64,000 bases of DNA, taken from assembly GCA_033060915.1 (NCBI GenBank), contig CM065379.1, positions 31,888,318-31,952,317 of the forward strand, written 5' to 3'. Below the pieces are notes generated by a model, which was not told the DNA's origin, did no database searches, and saw only the letters and a program-made list of their open reading frames with translations. Shown here one piece after another: positions 46,571 through 58,065 of this stretch. This DNA is from Euryodendron excelsum (lineage: Eukaryota; Streptophyta; Magnoliopsida; Ericales; Pentaphylacaceae). The translations under genes and the position numbers were made by a program. Each line of letters begins with the position of its first letter. Positions within the stretch are counted from its first letter, which is position 1.

Positions 46571-46575
46571 CTTTC

Positions 46576-46838
46576 CCAAGTCAGGAATGAGTATAGGAAA
46601 ACGCTTCTTTCAACCCCCAAGTCGCAGTATCGAATTGTCTCTAATCAAGCCTGCGGCAGTGGCATCAGCCTCCTTAAAGTCCAATACCGAAGATTCGCCT
46701 GTGGTGGGCCCCTTAATAGAAAATGCCTCCACGGAAGACCATAATTAGTCCCCGTCGCCCAAGAATGGTGCTCTACACCAATATTTTGAGCCCAACACCG
46801 ATGGAGGAGCTCCGCTCTTTCCCTTCTTGAGACCCTTC
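46576..46838 (-). pseudogene. PMD gene remnant 2, probable N-terminal or 5' segment
   Basis: This 263-bp piece between LTR D and the copia LTR must be the upstream continuation of the gene by position. The minus strand can be read as SVEAFSIKGPTTGESSVLDF and on, between stops, but no PMD motif is visible, as expected for the variable N-terminus. Coding status is therefore uncertain. Confidence 0.35.
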
Positions 46839-47967
46839 TATTGGCTCGAAACAATAACCCAAGAAGGGGGGTGAATTGGGTTTTCAAAAATTAAGGGAAT
46901 AAAACCAATATACAAAATATTAAAATGAGTGGAACAATAAATTAAGGTAGGATATGAATGTAAGCCATTCAATGCAATGATGCAGGCAAGATAATGTAGT
47001 GCAGAAAATAAAATAGAGCAAGGAAGACACCGAGATTTTACAAAGGTTCAACGTCCCTTTGCCTACGTCCTCTCTTCCTTGATTCCTTCAAGGGGATCCT
47101 CTACTTTGTAAAAGTCTTCTTTACACAGCTTGATGTTTCTCCAAGTGCCAACTCACTTTTTACACGAGTTTATGCCAAACTCTCAAATCCCAAGTGATTT
47201 TGTCCAAGATTCACTCAAACTTACAAGTGTTTTTGCTCAAGAACACTCAAACTTATAGGTTACAAACCAACCTAAGAGTAATGAAGGAGTTTAGTACAGA
47301 GGGAACAAGAGAAATATTGCAGTGAAGAGCAGAGTATATCTTTGAATCTGGTGTATGACCTTTTTGATATTGTTTGCTTCTCTATAAATGCTTTAGAGAG
47401 TTTGTATTTATAGCCTTGTATCTATTCCAACCATTAGAGAGTGGAGGGAGTGCATTTAATGCGAACTGAGTGCTACAGAACGTTTAAAAAAGTTATTGTT
47501 ACTGCCCAGATTTAATGCAAACTGTGTCGACTCTTGTTGTGGATGTTGACACTTGATGCTTTAATTCTCTTCCCTTCTTCGTCCAGGTGTTGACACTTGT
47601 TGCTTCAGTTCTCCTTACCTAATGTCTTTGGAATTAGGTTTCAGCAACTCTGAAACTGGGTGTTGATACTTATTATAGACCTTTTCAATGTATGTGCCAT
47701 GTTAGGTTTGTGTGTACCACAGACATTAACCTTTAGAGGCTTTACCTGATATCCTAGTTTCTTTTTCTTCTTTTCTTTTTAGTTTCTTTTCTCTTCCATT
47801 AGAACTTTCTTGTAGTTTTACTTGGCATTTTCTTATGTTGTAACTCCTTGAAGATTTTATAGAGGTGATATGGATTTATTACTTGGTGTAAATGGGCAAT
47901 AAATTTCTTCTCTGCCAAATGAAATGAAATGATTGAACTATTCTGTTTGAGCTCTAAAGACATTTGA
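46839..47967 (-). repeat. Copia 3' LTR, part 1
   Basis: The left edge TATTGGCTCGAAACAATAAC aligns base for base with the 5' LTR end at 58066 (TGTTGACCC...). It includes a TATAAATA promoter box on the minus strand (47405-47412) and low-complexity T-rich sequence (47755-47830). It stops at the CACTA-like element. Confidence 0.75.
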
Positions 47968-48213
47968 AACTACAGTAAAATTATTATTTTGAGACAATTG
48001 CAAGTCTGTTGTGAGAAAATGGATTTATCACTAAAAGTGGCACGCATAATGTGACAAATTAATTCGTCAACATAAATAGGTCTATAGGCTTAATGACTCT
48101 AATATAACAAAACTGTTTGACAATACAAATAGACATATTGCGACAAACATATTGTCACAATAGCTTAAACCTCTTCTTCACCATATCACATTCTTATTGT
48201 GACAAAAGGATTT

Positions 48214-51200
48214 TGTCGCGCCCAGATTTTTTGCACTCGAGGAATACTCACCCAAGCGGGAAAAATGTTGTACTCTCTCGTTAGAACTCACCCTCCTAAA
48301 AGAATGAGTGCGACTAGGTTTGAATTGAAAATAAGTTTGAAATAAAGGGCTTTCGCAAAAGATTCGGAGTCGCCACCTAACTTGATTAAGGTGAGTTAGG
48401 TCACCCAAAAAAAAACTAAGAATAATCCGAAGACTACACTTAGGGTTTTTAGAAAAAGGTTTTTGAAAATATCTCCTCAAGAGAGGGTTTTTCAGAAAAC
48501 AGGTTGTTTGGCAACCTTTGGAAAACATTTAGCCCTTTTTAGAAAAATGACTCCTTTTTGGTCTTTGAAATCAGTGATCTAGGTTCGGAGGTTGGTTACG
48601 TGTAAGGAAGACGCACTAAGCTATCACCCTACCCCGCCCTTTCGGTACCTACATGCCAATCTACCCTAAATTTACCTATGGGAGTCTTCAACTAACTAAT
48701 GGACAACCCTATTCACTTTGAAAAACAATGTTTGAAAACTATGATGCATGATATGCAAGTGCAAGATAAGAGAATGGAAAGATAGATTTGAAAAGAAGTT
48801 GGATTTGATTTGAAAGAGATTTGAAGAAATAGAATTGAAATTGAAAAGCTTGAAAACTTGGAAATAGGAATTTGAAAATAGAAATTCTGAAATTGAAATT
48901 TGAGATTTGAGAAGATTTTGAAAACCACACCCATGAGGGTGGAATTGAAAGTTTGAAAAGTATTGTGACCGCACCTATGAAGGTTGCCTACGTATCCCTT
49001 TGGGGGAATCAGGTCAGTCGTAGTTCGGACCGGAGTCCGATTGAAAAAAGAAGAGTTGATTGAAAGAGAGAGATTGAATTGGAATTTGGATTTGATTTGA
49101 ACTTAGAAAAGAAGATTGAAATTGAGAAGAAGATTGGACTTTGATTTGAAGAGATTGATTTTTGAAAAACTTGGTTTTGGAAAGATGGAGGTTTAGGAAA
49201 CCTAGACTTAGGAAAGGTAGGAGACCTAGGAAAGACTTGAGATTAAGAAAGATTGGATTGGAATGTTGGATTTGGAGGATTTGAAAAGATTTGGAAACTT
49301 GGAATTTAGGAAAGATTTGGATTAGGAAAGTTTCAAATTAGGAAAGTGTTATTTTTGGAAAGTTTCATTTTTGGAAAGTTTTGAAATGGGAAAATATTGA
49401 ATTTAGAAATGCTTTAAATTAGGAAAAGTTCAGTTTAGGAAAGACTTAGAATTTAGAAAGTTTCAAGTTAAGAAAGTTTTGAATTTTGGAATGTTTCGAA
49501 AAAGGGAAGTTTTGAAAGTGGGAAAGTTTGAATTTAGAAAGGTTTTGAAAAAGGAAAGTTTTCGATTTAGGAAATGTTTGAATTAAGAAAGTTTCAACTT
49601 AAGAAAGTCTTAAATTAGGAAAGTTTTGAGTTTAGAAAAATCTTAGATTTGGAAAGATTTGAAGTTTAAGAAAGTTTAAGAATTTAGAAAGATTTGAAAC
49701 TTAGAAAGTTTAAGATTTAGAAAGTCTTAGAGTTTTAGAAAATCTTGAGATTAGGAAAGGGTTGAATTAGGACAGATTTGAAAATTGAGTTTTAAAGCTT
49801 AGGAAAGATTTTTATGTTCAAGTTTTGGGAACTTAAGGTTTAGGAAAGTGGAAGTTTAGGAAAGATTTAGATTTTGAAATTTAAGGAAAGATTTAAAGTT
49901 TGGGTTTAGGAAACTTATGGCTTAGGAAGGAATTGAATTAAGAAAGGTTTGGGATTAGGAGGGATTGGATTTGGGTTTCTAAAGGAGAAAGGTTTGATTT
50001 TGTTTCCAAAAACGGAGGATAGGATCTAGTTTCCTAAACGGGTAGATTTGATTTGGTTTCCTAAAGGGAAGATAGGATTTGACAAGGATTTGGAAAGGGG
50101 GATTCTAGAAACCCTAGTTTTGGAAAATTATAGTTTTGACGTAGAAAAGAGGTTTTGGAAACATGTATAGTTTGGATGTGAAAACAAGAGGTTTTGGAAA
50201 CCTAGGTTTGGATGTGAAAACAAGAGGTTTTGGAAACCTAGGTTTGGGGCAAAGTTTGAAAATCATATTTTTGGAAAGAAAACTAGGGTTTCCTAATTGT
50301 GGGTTCTAGGGTTTGGTTTGGGCTCTAAGGAAAGAATTTTTGGAAAACGCGTTTTTGGAAACGAAGGTTTTCTAGAAGGGAACCCTAGGAAGGAGTTTTT
50401 TGGAAAGCATGTTTTTGGAAACGTAGAGTTTAGAAAGAAAATCCTATAGGGGAATTTCTAGAAGGAAGATTCCGGGAAGAGAGTTTTTAGAAAGATTTTT
50501 AGGGAGTGTTTTTAGAAAGGTGGATCTAGGGAATGTTTTTAGAAGGTGAATTTTGAGGAGAGGATTTTGGAAAGGAGTCGAAAAAGAGAGTTTTTGAAAA
50601 AGAGATTTCGAAAGGGAGTTTTTGAAATCAATTTTGAAGAGGGGAGTTTTAGGAAAGTATGTTGAAAAAGAGATTTTTAGGAAGAGATTTTTGAAGAAAG
50701 AGTTTTTAGAAGGTGTAAAAACATCTCACTTTCCTAAAGCAATTCTAACCATAAGAAGGCTAAAACCACTTTAAGAAAGTGGTTTTGAAAACAAGGTTTG
50801 AAAATATAGACCAAAAGGCCACTTTTAATATAACACTTTCCTAAAGCAACCCTAGCCATGGAAAGGCTAGAATCACTCTAGGATTGTGATTTTGAAAACA
50901 TGTTTTTGAGAAAGAGCTTTTGATGCAATTTTGAAAACAAGTTTGAAAACGATTTTTGAAAATAACTTTTTGAAAACGAATTTTGGACGATGCAAGACTA
51001 TGATATGCACAATGCAATTTGGGGTCGTGAACATACAAGGCTAAGGCTTCACCACATAATCAAGGGGGCCGGACCCACGTGGTCTTTGGTTAGACTAGAA
51101 GAAAGCCCCCGACACGGTGACTTTCCCATAGTCCAATCCTACACATGGACCGGGAATCCCCTTGTTTCAAGCATGCAAAGAAAACGGGGGAAAGAGATGG

Positions 51201-53713
51201 GGGATTAAAATAGAGAAAACCCAAGTGGGTTGGAGAGAGAAGAGAGAGGGGGGAAGTGCAGAAAATTAAATAGAGAGCCTACCTTGTTTCTTGTTTATTT
51301 TGCGCGCCGTGCAGTCTTCGGTCTTCGGTCTTCGGTCTTGATCTTCACCCTCAGTCTTCAAGGATTGTCTTCAGGCTTTGAATGGCTGCTCTTCAAGTCT
51401 TGAGAGAGTGGTTGAAGGCTAGTGTATGGAGTGTATAAGGGTGTGTATGAGTGTATAGGAGGCTAGGGTTTGTGTAGGGTGGCTAGGGTTTAGAAAACCT
51501 AGGGAGGCTAGGGTTTTTGAGGTGCTCGAGCTCTGTATATCGAATTGTGTGATTTTTAGGTTAAGTTTGCAGACCCCTTTCACATTGAACGAGGCTCTGT
51601 ATATATAGAAGCTGGACAAGCCTGGCGCCTGTTGCAGTGGCGCCAGGGCAAAATTTACACTGGCGCCACTAGTAGTGGCGCCAGGCCATTTTTTGGCTTG
51701 GCGCCACTGCTAGTGGCGCCAGCCATTTACGAAACAATTAAGGTCAGCAAGCAACGTATCTTTGACTAGATTTGGGCGCCTGTACTAGTGACTACCATGT
51801 AAATTTTAGCTTGGCTTCACTAGGAGTGACTCCGAAAAGTTCGGGAATGATTTGAAGGAGCCGGGAGTGACCCGGAAGGCCGGAAAGGAGCAGGAACACT
51901 TAAAATGGTGTCCTGGAGGTATTTGACTTGAAAAGTGAGGACAACATGTGTCAGAAAGGTTGACCGAGCCTTTAGGGGCAAAACGGTCAATCTAACTGCG
52001 AAACTGCCGGGACAGACTCAAACTATCCCGGAAAAAGACTTGGGATCTGGAAACATTATTTATAATGTCCCCAGAGGTTTCCGGTTTGATTCCCAGGGCC
52101 GGCGTGGTTGGAAATGGAGACCGGCCCACCAGGGGCAAAATGGTCATTTTGTACCAGGTTTGCCGGAACTAACTCAGAATGGTCTGGAAAGGTAACGGAA
52201 GGTCGAGAACACTATAAAAAGTATTCTCAGGACATTACCGGTTTAATACCCAGAGCCGGTGTGGTCGGAAATGGAGATCGGCCCACCAAGGGCAAAACGG
52301 TCATTTTGTACCGGGTTTACCGGAACTGACTCGGAATGATCCGGAAAAGTAAAGAAAGATTGAGAATACTATAAAAAGTATTCTCGGGAGGTTACCAGTT
52401 TGATACCCAAAGCCGGTGTGGTTTCCGGGGCATTCGGATGCTTAGGGGCAAAATGGTCATCTTGACCGAAGAGTCTCGGAAAAGGTCCTAAGGGTAGTCT
52501 GGTCCTTTTTCACCGAAGTGAGCTGACAAACACGGGTATTGACCTAGGTTTTGAGTGTTTTCGCCACTCTAACTGTGTGAGTATTTCTGCTACTCGGACG
52601 GGGTTGAAGATTTGTGAGTATTTCCGCTACTCGGACGGGGTTGATGATTTGTGAGTATTTCTGCTACTCTAACGGTGTGAGTATTTCCGCTACCCGGACG
52701 GGGTTGAAGATTTGTGAGTATTTCCGCTACTCTAACGGTGTGAGTATTTCCGCTACTCGGACGGGATTGATGATTTATGAGTATTTCCGCTACTCGGACG
52801 GGATTGATGATTTGTGAGTATTTCCGCTACTCTAACGGTGTGAGTATTTCCGCTACCCGGACGGGGTTGAAGATTTGTGAGTATTTCCGCTACTCTAACG
52901 GTGTGAGTATTTCCGCTACTCGGACGGGATTGATGATTTGTGAGTATTTCCGCTACTCTAACGGTGTGAGTATTTCCGCTACCCGGACGGGGTTGAAGAT
53001 TTGTGAGTATTTCCGCTACTCTAACGGTGTGAGTATTTCCGCTACTCGGACGGGATTGATGATTTGTGAGTATTTCCGCTACTCTAACGGTGTGAGTATT
53101 TCCGCTACCCGGACGGGGTTGAAGATTTGTGAGTATTTCCGCTACTCTAACGGTGTGAGTATTTCCGCTACTCGGACGGGATTGATGATTTGTGAGTATT
53201 TCCGCTACTCTAACGGTGTGAGTATTTCCGCTACCCGGACGGGGTTGAAGATTTGTGAGTATTTCCGCTACTCTAACGGTGTGAGTATTTCCGCTACTCG
53301 GACGGGATTGATGATTTATGAGTATTTCCGCTACTCTAACGGTTGAGTATTTCCGCTACTCTAACGGCTCTGTGAGTATTTCCGCTACTCTAACGGTTGA
53401 GTATTTCCGCTACTCTAACGGCTCTGTGAGTATTTCCGCTACTCTAACGGTTGAGTGAGTAGTTTTGCTACTCGAACCGTCTCGAGGAATAAATTGTCTT
53501 GAGAGAGGGATTGGAATTGGAATAAGAAAGGACAATGCCCCTAAGGGCATTTTGATCATTTTGCCTCTGTTTGGGCCTGATAGGCCCGCGAAGCGATGGA
53601 CAGACGGAATTTGGACTAGAGGATTGGTTTCGATTGGAATATATCCACAATGACTTGAAAACAAGTCTGGACGGAGTGTAGACTGCCGAGCGGTCAAAAA
53701 TGGGGTGGTTACA
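48214..53713 (-). repeat. Solo LTR G (5.50 kb), target duplication GATTT
   Basis: It begins TGTCGCGCCC and ends GGGGTGGTTACA. GATTT at 48209-48213 is repeated exactly at 53714-53718. It holds the donor at 51277-51282, TATATATA at 51600-51607, the clearest GGCGCC palindromes (51619-51723) and a special tandem array at 52587-53455. It inserted into the CACTA-like element. Confidence 0.93.
52587..53455. repeat. 63-bp tandem array with 126-bp higher-order period
   Basis: The basic unit contains GAGTATTTCCGCTAC twice, with CGGACGGGGTTGAAGATTT in between. Two unit versions (GGGGTTGAAGA and GGGATTGATGA) alternate, so the GAAGA version recurs at about 52869, 52995, 53121 and 53247, exactly 126 bp apart. 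It ends in shorter 29- to 35-bp units (53340-53455). Other LTRs have only one or two copies of GAGTATTT.CGCTAC (e.g. 3203-3245). Open frames (e.g. 52777-53346) reflect the 63-bp period. Confidence 0.9.
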
Positions 53714-54135
53714 GATTTGTCACCATAAATAGATTTTATTGTGACCAAAAAATATTTGTCATAAAAAGTTATGCCAATTGTGATGAATTTTTTGTCCGAG
53801 ACATATTGTGCCAATTTTTTTTTTTTTTATCACCATATGTTCCTATAGAACGTACTTCTTGTGACAAAGGTATAGGTATAATGACGAAATATTTTATTTA
53901 TTGTGATGAAATATTTTATCACTACTTGTATTGTTATTATGACAAAACTCTTTTGTCACCACAAATTTATGCTTATAGTGACGAATTGTTAGTTTTGTCA
54001 CAATAGACTTAGTACGACGAGCTTATTGTGACAAGCTAGTGATGCATTGTTTTTGTCAAAATAAGTCTATTGTGAGAAAAACTTGACATCTTGTGACAAA
54101 AAATTTCATAGCAAAAGACTGATTTTGTTGTAGTG

Positions 54136-54874
54136 AGATCTTCCTTTCTGAGCTCTTTGGAATCAAGTGTCAGCACCTTTAATGAGGGTGTCAATACTTG
54201 CTACTTGACTTACTCTTCCTAACCTTACTGGAATTAAGTGTTAGCACCTCTTGAACCAAGTGTCAGTACTTGTTGTTTTCAAGTTTAGTTCTTCAAGGTC
54301 AAAAGTCCAAAAGGTGTCAGCTCCTATAAGAGGTGTCAACACTTTTGTTTCTTCAAGCTTTTTTCTTTTTAACTTATCCAAATTGCTTCAGTCATTTTAG
54401 TAGCTTCTTCAATTAATCCATTAAGGCTTTCATTGCTTCAATTCTTTAAAACTCCTTCTTCAAATAAACTTGAAAACATGTAGAGCACCTTCAATCTCTT
54501 AAATTTGATCCATTAATTTCTTTTTAAGGTACCTCTATTTATCTTCAAGTTCTTAACTCCATCATGGTAAGCTTCCAAAGCTTCTCTTCCTTTCTTTAAT
54601 GTTTGTTCATCACTATAAGCACTTGTTCTTAACTTTTTCAAAAATAAGATTATTCAAATATTTTTCTTGTACGGCTGACCAACCAATCATCTAGTGCATT
54701 TAAGCTCATTTGTCAATCTTTCATACTTTAAACTTCAAACCAACTTCTCACAATGATTATTCTTAAACAAGGAATGAGATGAAAATAATAAATAGATTTC
54801 TGTACATAAGCTAAATTTATTAGTAAAACAATATAATGTTTTTTTATCATCAAAATGAAGGCATGGAGTCAACA
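54136..54874 (-). repeat. Copia 3' LTR, part 2
   Basis: It continues the LTR after the CACTA-like insertion, with further copies of the GTGTCA.CACTT words seen at 47540-47660. It ends AGTCAACA at 54874, so the minus-strand LTR starts TGTTGACT. Confidence 0.65.
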
Positions 54875-54876
54875 AT

Positions 54877-54900
54877 CTTTCCTTTTTTGATGATGACAAA
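54877..54900 (-). promoter_or_regulatory. Copia polypurine tract with GTCATCATC motif
   Basis: The minus strand reads GTCATCATC followed by AAAAAAGGAAAGA, two bases before the LTR start TGTTG. This combination next to the 3' LTR is familiar from Sirevirus-type copia elements. Further purine tracts lie upstream (complements of CTTCTCTCCC near 55069 and CTTCTCCCCC near 55148), also a Sirevirus habit. Confidence 0.65.
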
Positions 54901-54902
54901 AC

Positions 54903-55640
54903 TATAAGCAATATAAGCATAGAATGAATTGCTCTCACTTAGTCTAAAAGAAAATCAACAAGATAACAAAGTAAGAATAATCAATGTCAATCAAAATTTC
55001 CTTTTTCTCACAATTTTCTTTTTCTTCTCTGCCTTTCTCATGTAATCCATGCTTTACCTTCTTCTATACTTCTCTCCCTTTTTTTCATGTAATCAAATAC
55101 ATCTTCCTTTGTATTAACACATCAACATACTTTACATTCTTCTATACTTCTCCCCCTTTTTATCAATCCATCAAAAAGAGATATAAATTGTATTAAAAAG
55201 ATAGGTACAATAACAAAGAAAAATATTAACATATGGAATAATTGTTATTAGGAGTTAAATTAACGAATAAGACATTTAATCCATCAAAATCAAGAAGAAT
55301 AATAAGCATCCAAACATATACTAGCATGTAAAATATCAAAAACAAATGATAGTCATTCAACATTTACAAAATATTGCAAATCAAAATAAATTTTCTTTAA
55401 GATCACAACCCATGTACTTGGCAAATTTAAATGCAGAGATGTAATTCTAATGCAAAAGAGGCTTTGGAGAGTTTGGAAGTTAAGGTTCTTGGGATGTTTT
55501 GGCAAAAGAGGCTTAAGAGATTTGAGTGGGAGTGATAGGCTGAACTTTTGTAGGTGACATCAAGTATAACCTTCTCACTATTTAAGGGTGAAGTGCTTTT
55601 TCCTCTTCAGAGGAACTGATGCTTGAGTCCCTTTTTGCTT
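54903..55640 (-). other. Copia internal 3' region, non-coding
   Basis: This is an A/T-rich stretch between the coding remnants and the 3' LTR, with repeated short motifs (CTTCTATACTTCTC at 55060 and 55138) and no frame of interest. Sireviruses often have such a non-coding tail. Confidence 0.5.
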
Positions 55641-55644
55641 TGTT

Positions 55645-56374
55645 GGAGTGTAGCTCATAGTAATGCCCTTGCAATTTCTTCTTTTACCTTATTGGCCATA
55701 GCCACATTCTTTTGATTCATTCTCATCACCTTGTTCTCCACAATCGTAAGCCTTGTAATTCCATTATCCACTTTGGTGTTCAGTTGAGTGAACATATTCT
55801 CTTGATATTCCTTCATCTTCTTCATCATGCCCATTAGGACATTTATTTGTCAATTTTCAGATTTTGTCATCATGGAAAGAATTTGCTTTGCAACTCTTGA
55901 AGTTTCTTCTCTGGCTTCAGAAGTTCCTCTTGATAGGAGTATCCTCCCCCTCAAAATGATATCAAGTTCTTGTTTTTTCTTGCTTCAAAAATCAAACTTT
56001 AATTTCTTCATTTGATTCATATCCCATTCTCCTCAATGATCAAAAACATATTCAAATTTCTTCCATCTTTTTTTGATAATTTTTTTAGAGGAGTATCAAG
56101 TTCATACCTTTTCTTTGCAAATTTCTTCTCAAAATAAGGATTATTTTCCAGCTAATCATTCTCTTCTTTTTCAATAATATTTCTTTGACATTTGAGAAGA
56201 TTCAACCATCTTTTTTCTCTTCTTGCTTCTCATTTTCAGTGTACCAGATTTCATTGTTTCCTTTTTCAAAGCTTTCTCCTTGACCTCTTTCTTCTTTGTG
56301 AGAGGTTGGGTAAATAATGGTTGATTTGGAAAATATGAGAGGCAAAAGTCATTCTTGGTGTTTGAAAATGCCAC
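55645..56374 (-). pseudogene. Possible env-like/coiled-coil remnant of the copia element
   Basis: The minus strand encodes a Lys/Glu-rich basic segment (56374-56171; KKKEVKEKALKKE, MRSKKRKKM). Further on it encodes a coiled-coil-like stretch (55975-55645) including TSRVAKQILSMMTKSE, a stop, then MKKMKEYQENMFTQLNTKV and NKVMRMNQKNVAMANKV. Sireviruses can carry an extra env-like frame with coiled coils after pol, and the position fits, but the sequence is too short and broken to be sure. It could instead be a decayed non-coding region with chance coding. Confidence 0.3.
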
Positions 56375-56639
56375 TGATGAAGATTGGATGATGACAAGGA
56401 TTAAAATCTATGCAAAAAGTATGTATAATGTATGTAGAGGTGTCGAAATTTGTTATAGGTGTTAACATATTGAGCTTGTGAAAAACGTTTTTGGCCCTTT
56501 TTATCAATCATGCTTCTACAAATTTTACTATCAAGGGGAGTACCTTTTTCATGACCATCCAACTTGGTTAATGGGATTGCTTAATAGATTGGAGTTCCCA
56601 ATATCAAACCTTTTTATTATCATTCAAATTCACTAAGCC

Positions 56640-57960
56640 TCAATCCTTTGGTATGAAAAAGGTCTATTGAGTCTCATCACCAATTAAATGCCTTAAGCAA
56701 CCACTGTCCAAGTACTAAAAGTCTTTCTTTGATGGAGTATAGGCAAACCTATAATGAAGACAATTTAAGTTTTCTTCTTTCATACCGACATCATCTTGGG
56801 TCCTTGAGAGTTAGTATTTAATGTTCCTTTTGAAACCCAAGTGTATTGTGCAGCATATGATTTGTTCATAAGAAAACATTGATCATCCTTGTGTCCTTTC
56901 TTTTGGTAATAATAGCATCTAATATGAGTTTTTCTTAAAGAAGCATTAAACTAATTTTGGGAAACCTTTTTGTTTTTGAAAGAGTTACGCCCAATCCCAT
57001 ATTTTTCAAGAGAACATTTTTCTTTCCAAGAATGGTGTCCAATTTTTCTTTTCCTTCAACACACTTTAGAAGATAATTCCTCAGCTTCCTCCTTTTAAGC
57101 CATTAGGCATAAGTTAGCCACTTCTGATGCCTCGGGTTCTTCTTTAGAACTTGATCCTTCATTGTCACTCCAGGTTATAGTCAATGCCTTTCTTTCCTTT
57201 CTTCTTTAGTAGAGGACATTCAAGCTTTGTGAGTCTAGGCTTTTCACATTCAAAGTAAATGATGGTTAAATCCTCGTTCCTGGATTATCCTTTAGGTTCT
57301 TGCTTATTTCCTCCTCTCTATTTTCTTTTCATGAATTTCTTGACCTTCTTTGTAAGCACAACAAGCTCTTCATCTTGTTCATCTTCTGAAGTGGAGGATT
57401 TGAAAGCAATGACCTTTTTTTTTTCTTTGTCATCTTCTTCTTGAATATTTTGCCATTGTGTCAACTCATAAGCCATGAGAGATCCAAGTAACTTCTCAAG
57501 TGGGAAAGTGTTGAGATCCTTTGCTTTTGTATAATAGTCACCTTAACTTCCCAAGCCTTCGGTAAAGTTCTAAGAATCTTTCTCACCTACTTACTGTTAG
57601 AATAAGTCTTTCCAAGAGATTTCAATCCATTAATAACATTAGTAAACCTTGAAAACATTTCAATAATGGATTCTTTAGATAACATTCTAAACATTTCATA
57701 ATTATGCACAAGAATATTTATCTTAAATTCCTTAACGCATAGTAAAGTAAATTTATGGCCTTAGCATTAGCTTGTAAAAGCTTAAAATTATTTTCATCCC
57801 ATTTAGTCTCAGATTTGGGGGTGGTTATTCTGTCAATAGTTTTAGTAGAAAACTTAGGACCATTTACAATAATTCTCCACAACTCATAATCAACATAATG
57901 AATGTAAATTCTCATGTGATTCTTTCAATAGTTGTTATTAGTTCCATTGAACATGGGGGG
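56640..57960 (-). pseudogene. gag: Copia gag with zinc knuckle and start of protease, degenerate
   Basis: Reading leftward, YIHYVDYELWRIIVNGP and ANAKAINLLYYAL (57910-57725) are typical of copia gag. They are followed by a Met/Arg/Phe-rich helical part with GLKSLGKTYSNS and ILRTLPKAWEVKVTII (57650-57540), an acidic linker with EVANLCLMA, and a zinc knuckle near 56915-56875 reading CYYYQKKGHKDDQC, where the second Cys is replaced by Tyr. The protease start YLDSGCLRHLIGDE (56720-56670) has the catalytic D-S-G. Several stops and frame changes (e.g. after YSNSK, near 57500) show it is dead. The frame ends soon after, where integrase should begin. Confidence 0.78.
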
Positions 57961-58051
57961 TTTATTTGTGGATTGACTTTCTCCAAGAGAAGATCCAATA
58001 TTGGTTGCCGTATATCTACTCTAGGATGTTAAGCCTATACAAAGAGCACCA

Positions 58052-58063
58052 GCTCTAATACCA
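58052..58063 (-). promoter_or_regulatory. Copia primer-binding site (tRNA-iMet type)
   Basis: The minus strand reads CAACA (LTR end), AT, then TGGTATTAGAGC. This is one base from the common plant TGGTATCAGAGC initiator-Met primer site. Confidence 0.8.
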
Positions 58064-58065
58064 AT

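Larger units (their letters stand above)
47968..54135. mobile_element. CACTA-like non-autonomous DNA transposon (about 0.67 kb without LTR G)
   Basis: The right terminus read inward is CACTACAACAAAATCAGTC (54135-54117); the left terminus is AACTACAGTAAAAT (47968-47981), the same with a decayed first base. Subterminal regions are dense in TTGTGACAAA/TTTGTCACAA words in both orientations, as is usual for CACTA-type ends. The 3-bp flanks are TGA and AGA, an imperfect duplication. There is no coding capacity. It interrupts the copia 3' LTR and is itself interrupted by solo LTR G. Confidence 0.6.

Noticed and set aside
46428..46748. 106-codon plus-strand frame
   Set aside because: It crosses the defined end of solo LTR D (46570) and its target duplication, so it is a chance fusion of unrelated sequences.
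52777..53346. 189-codon open frame of 21-residue repeats in LTR G
   Set aside because: It is explained by the 63-bp tandem repeat; other LTR copies have no such frame.
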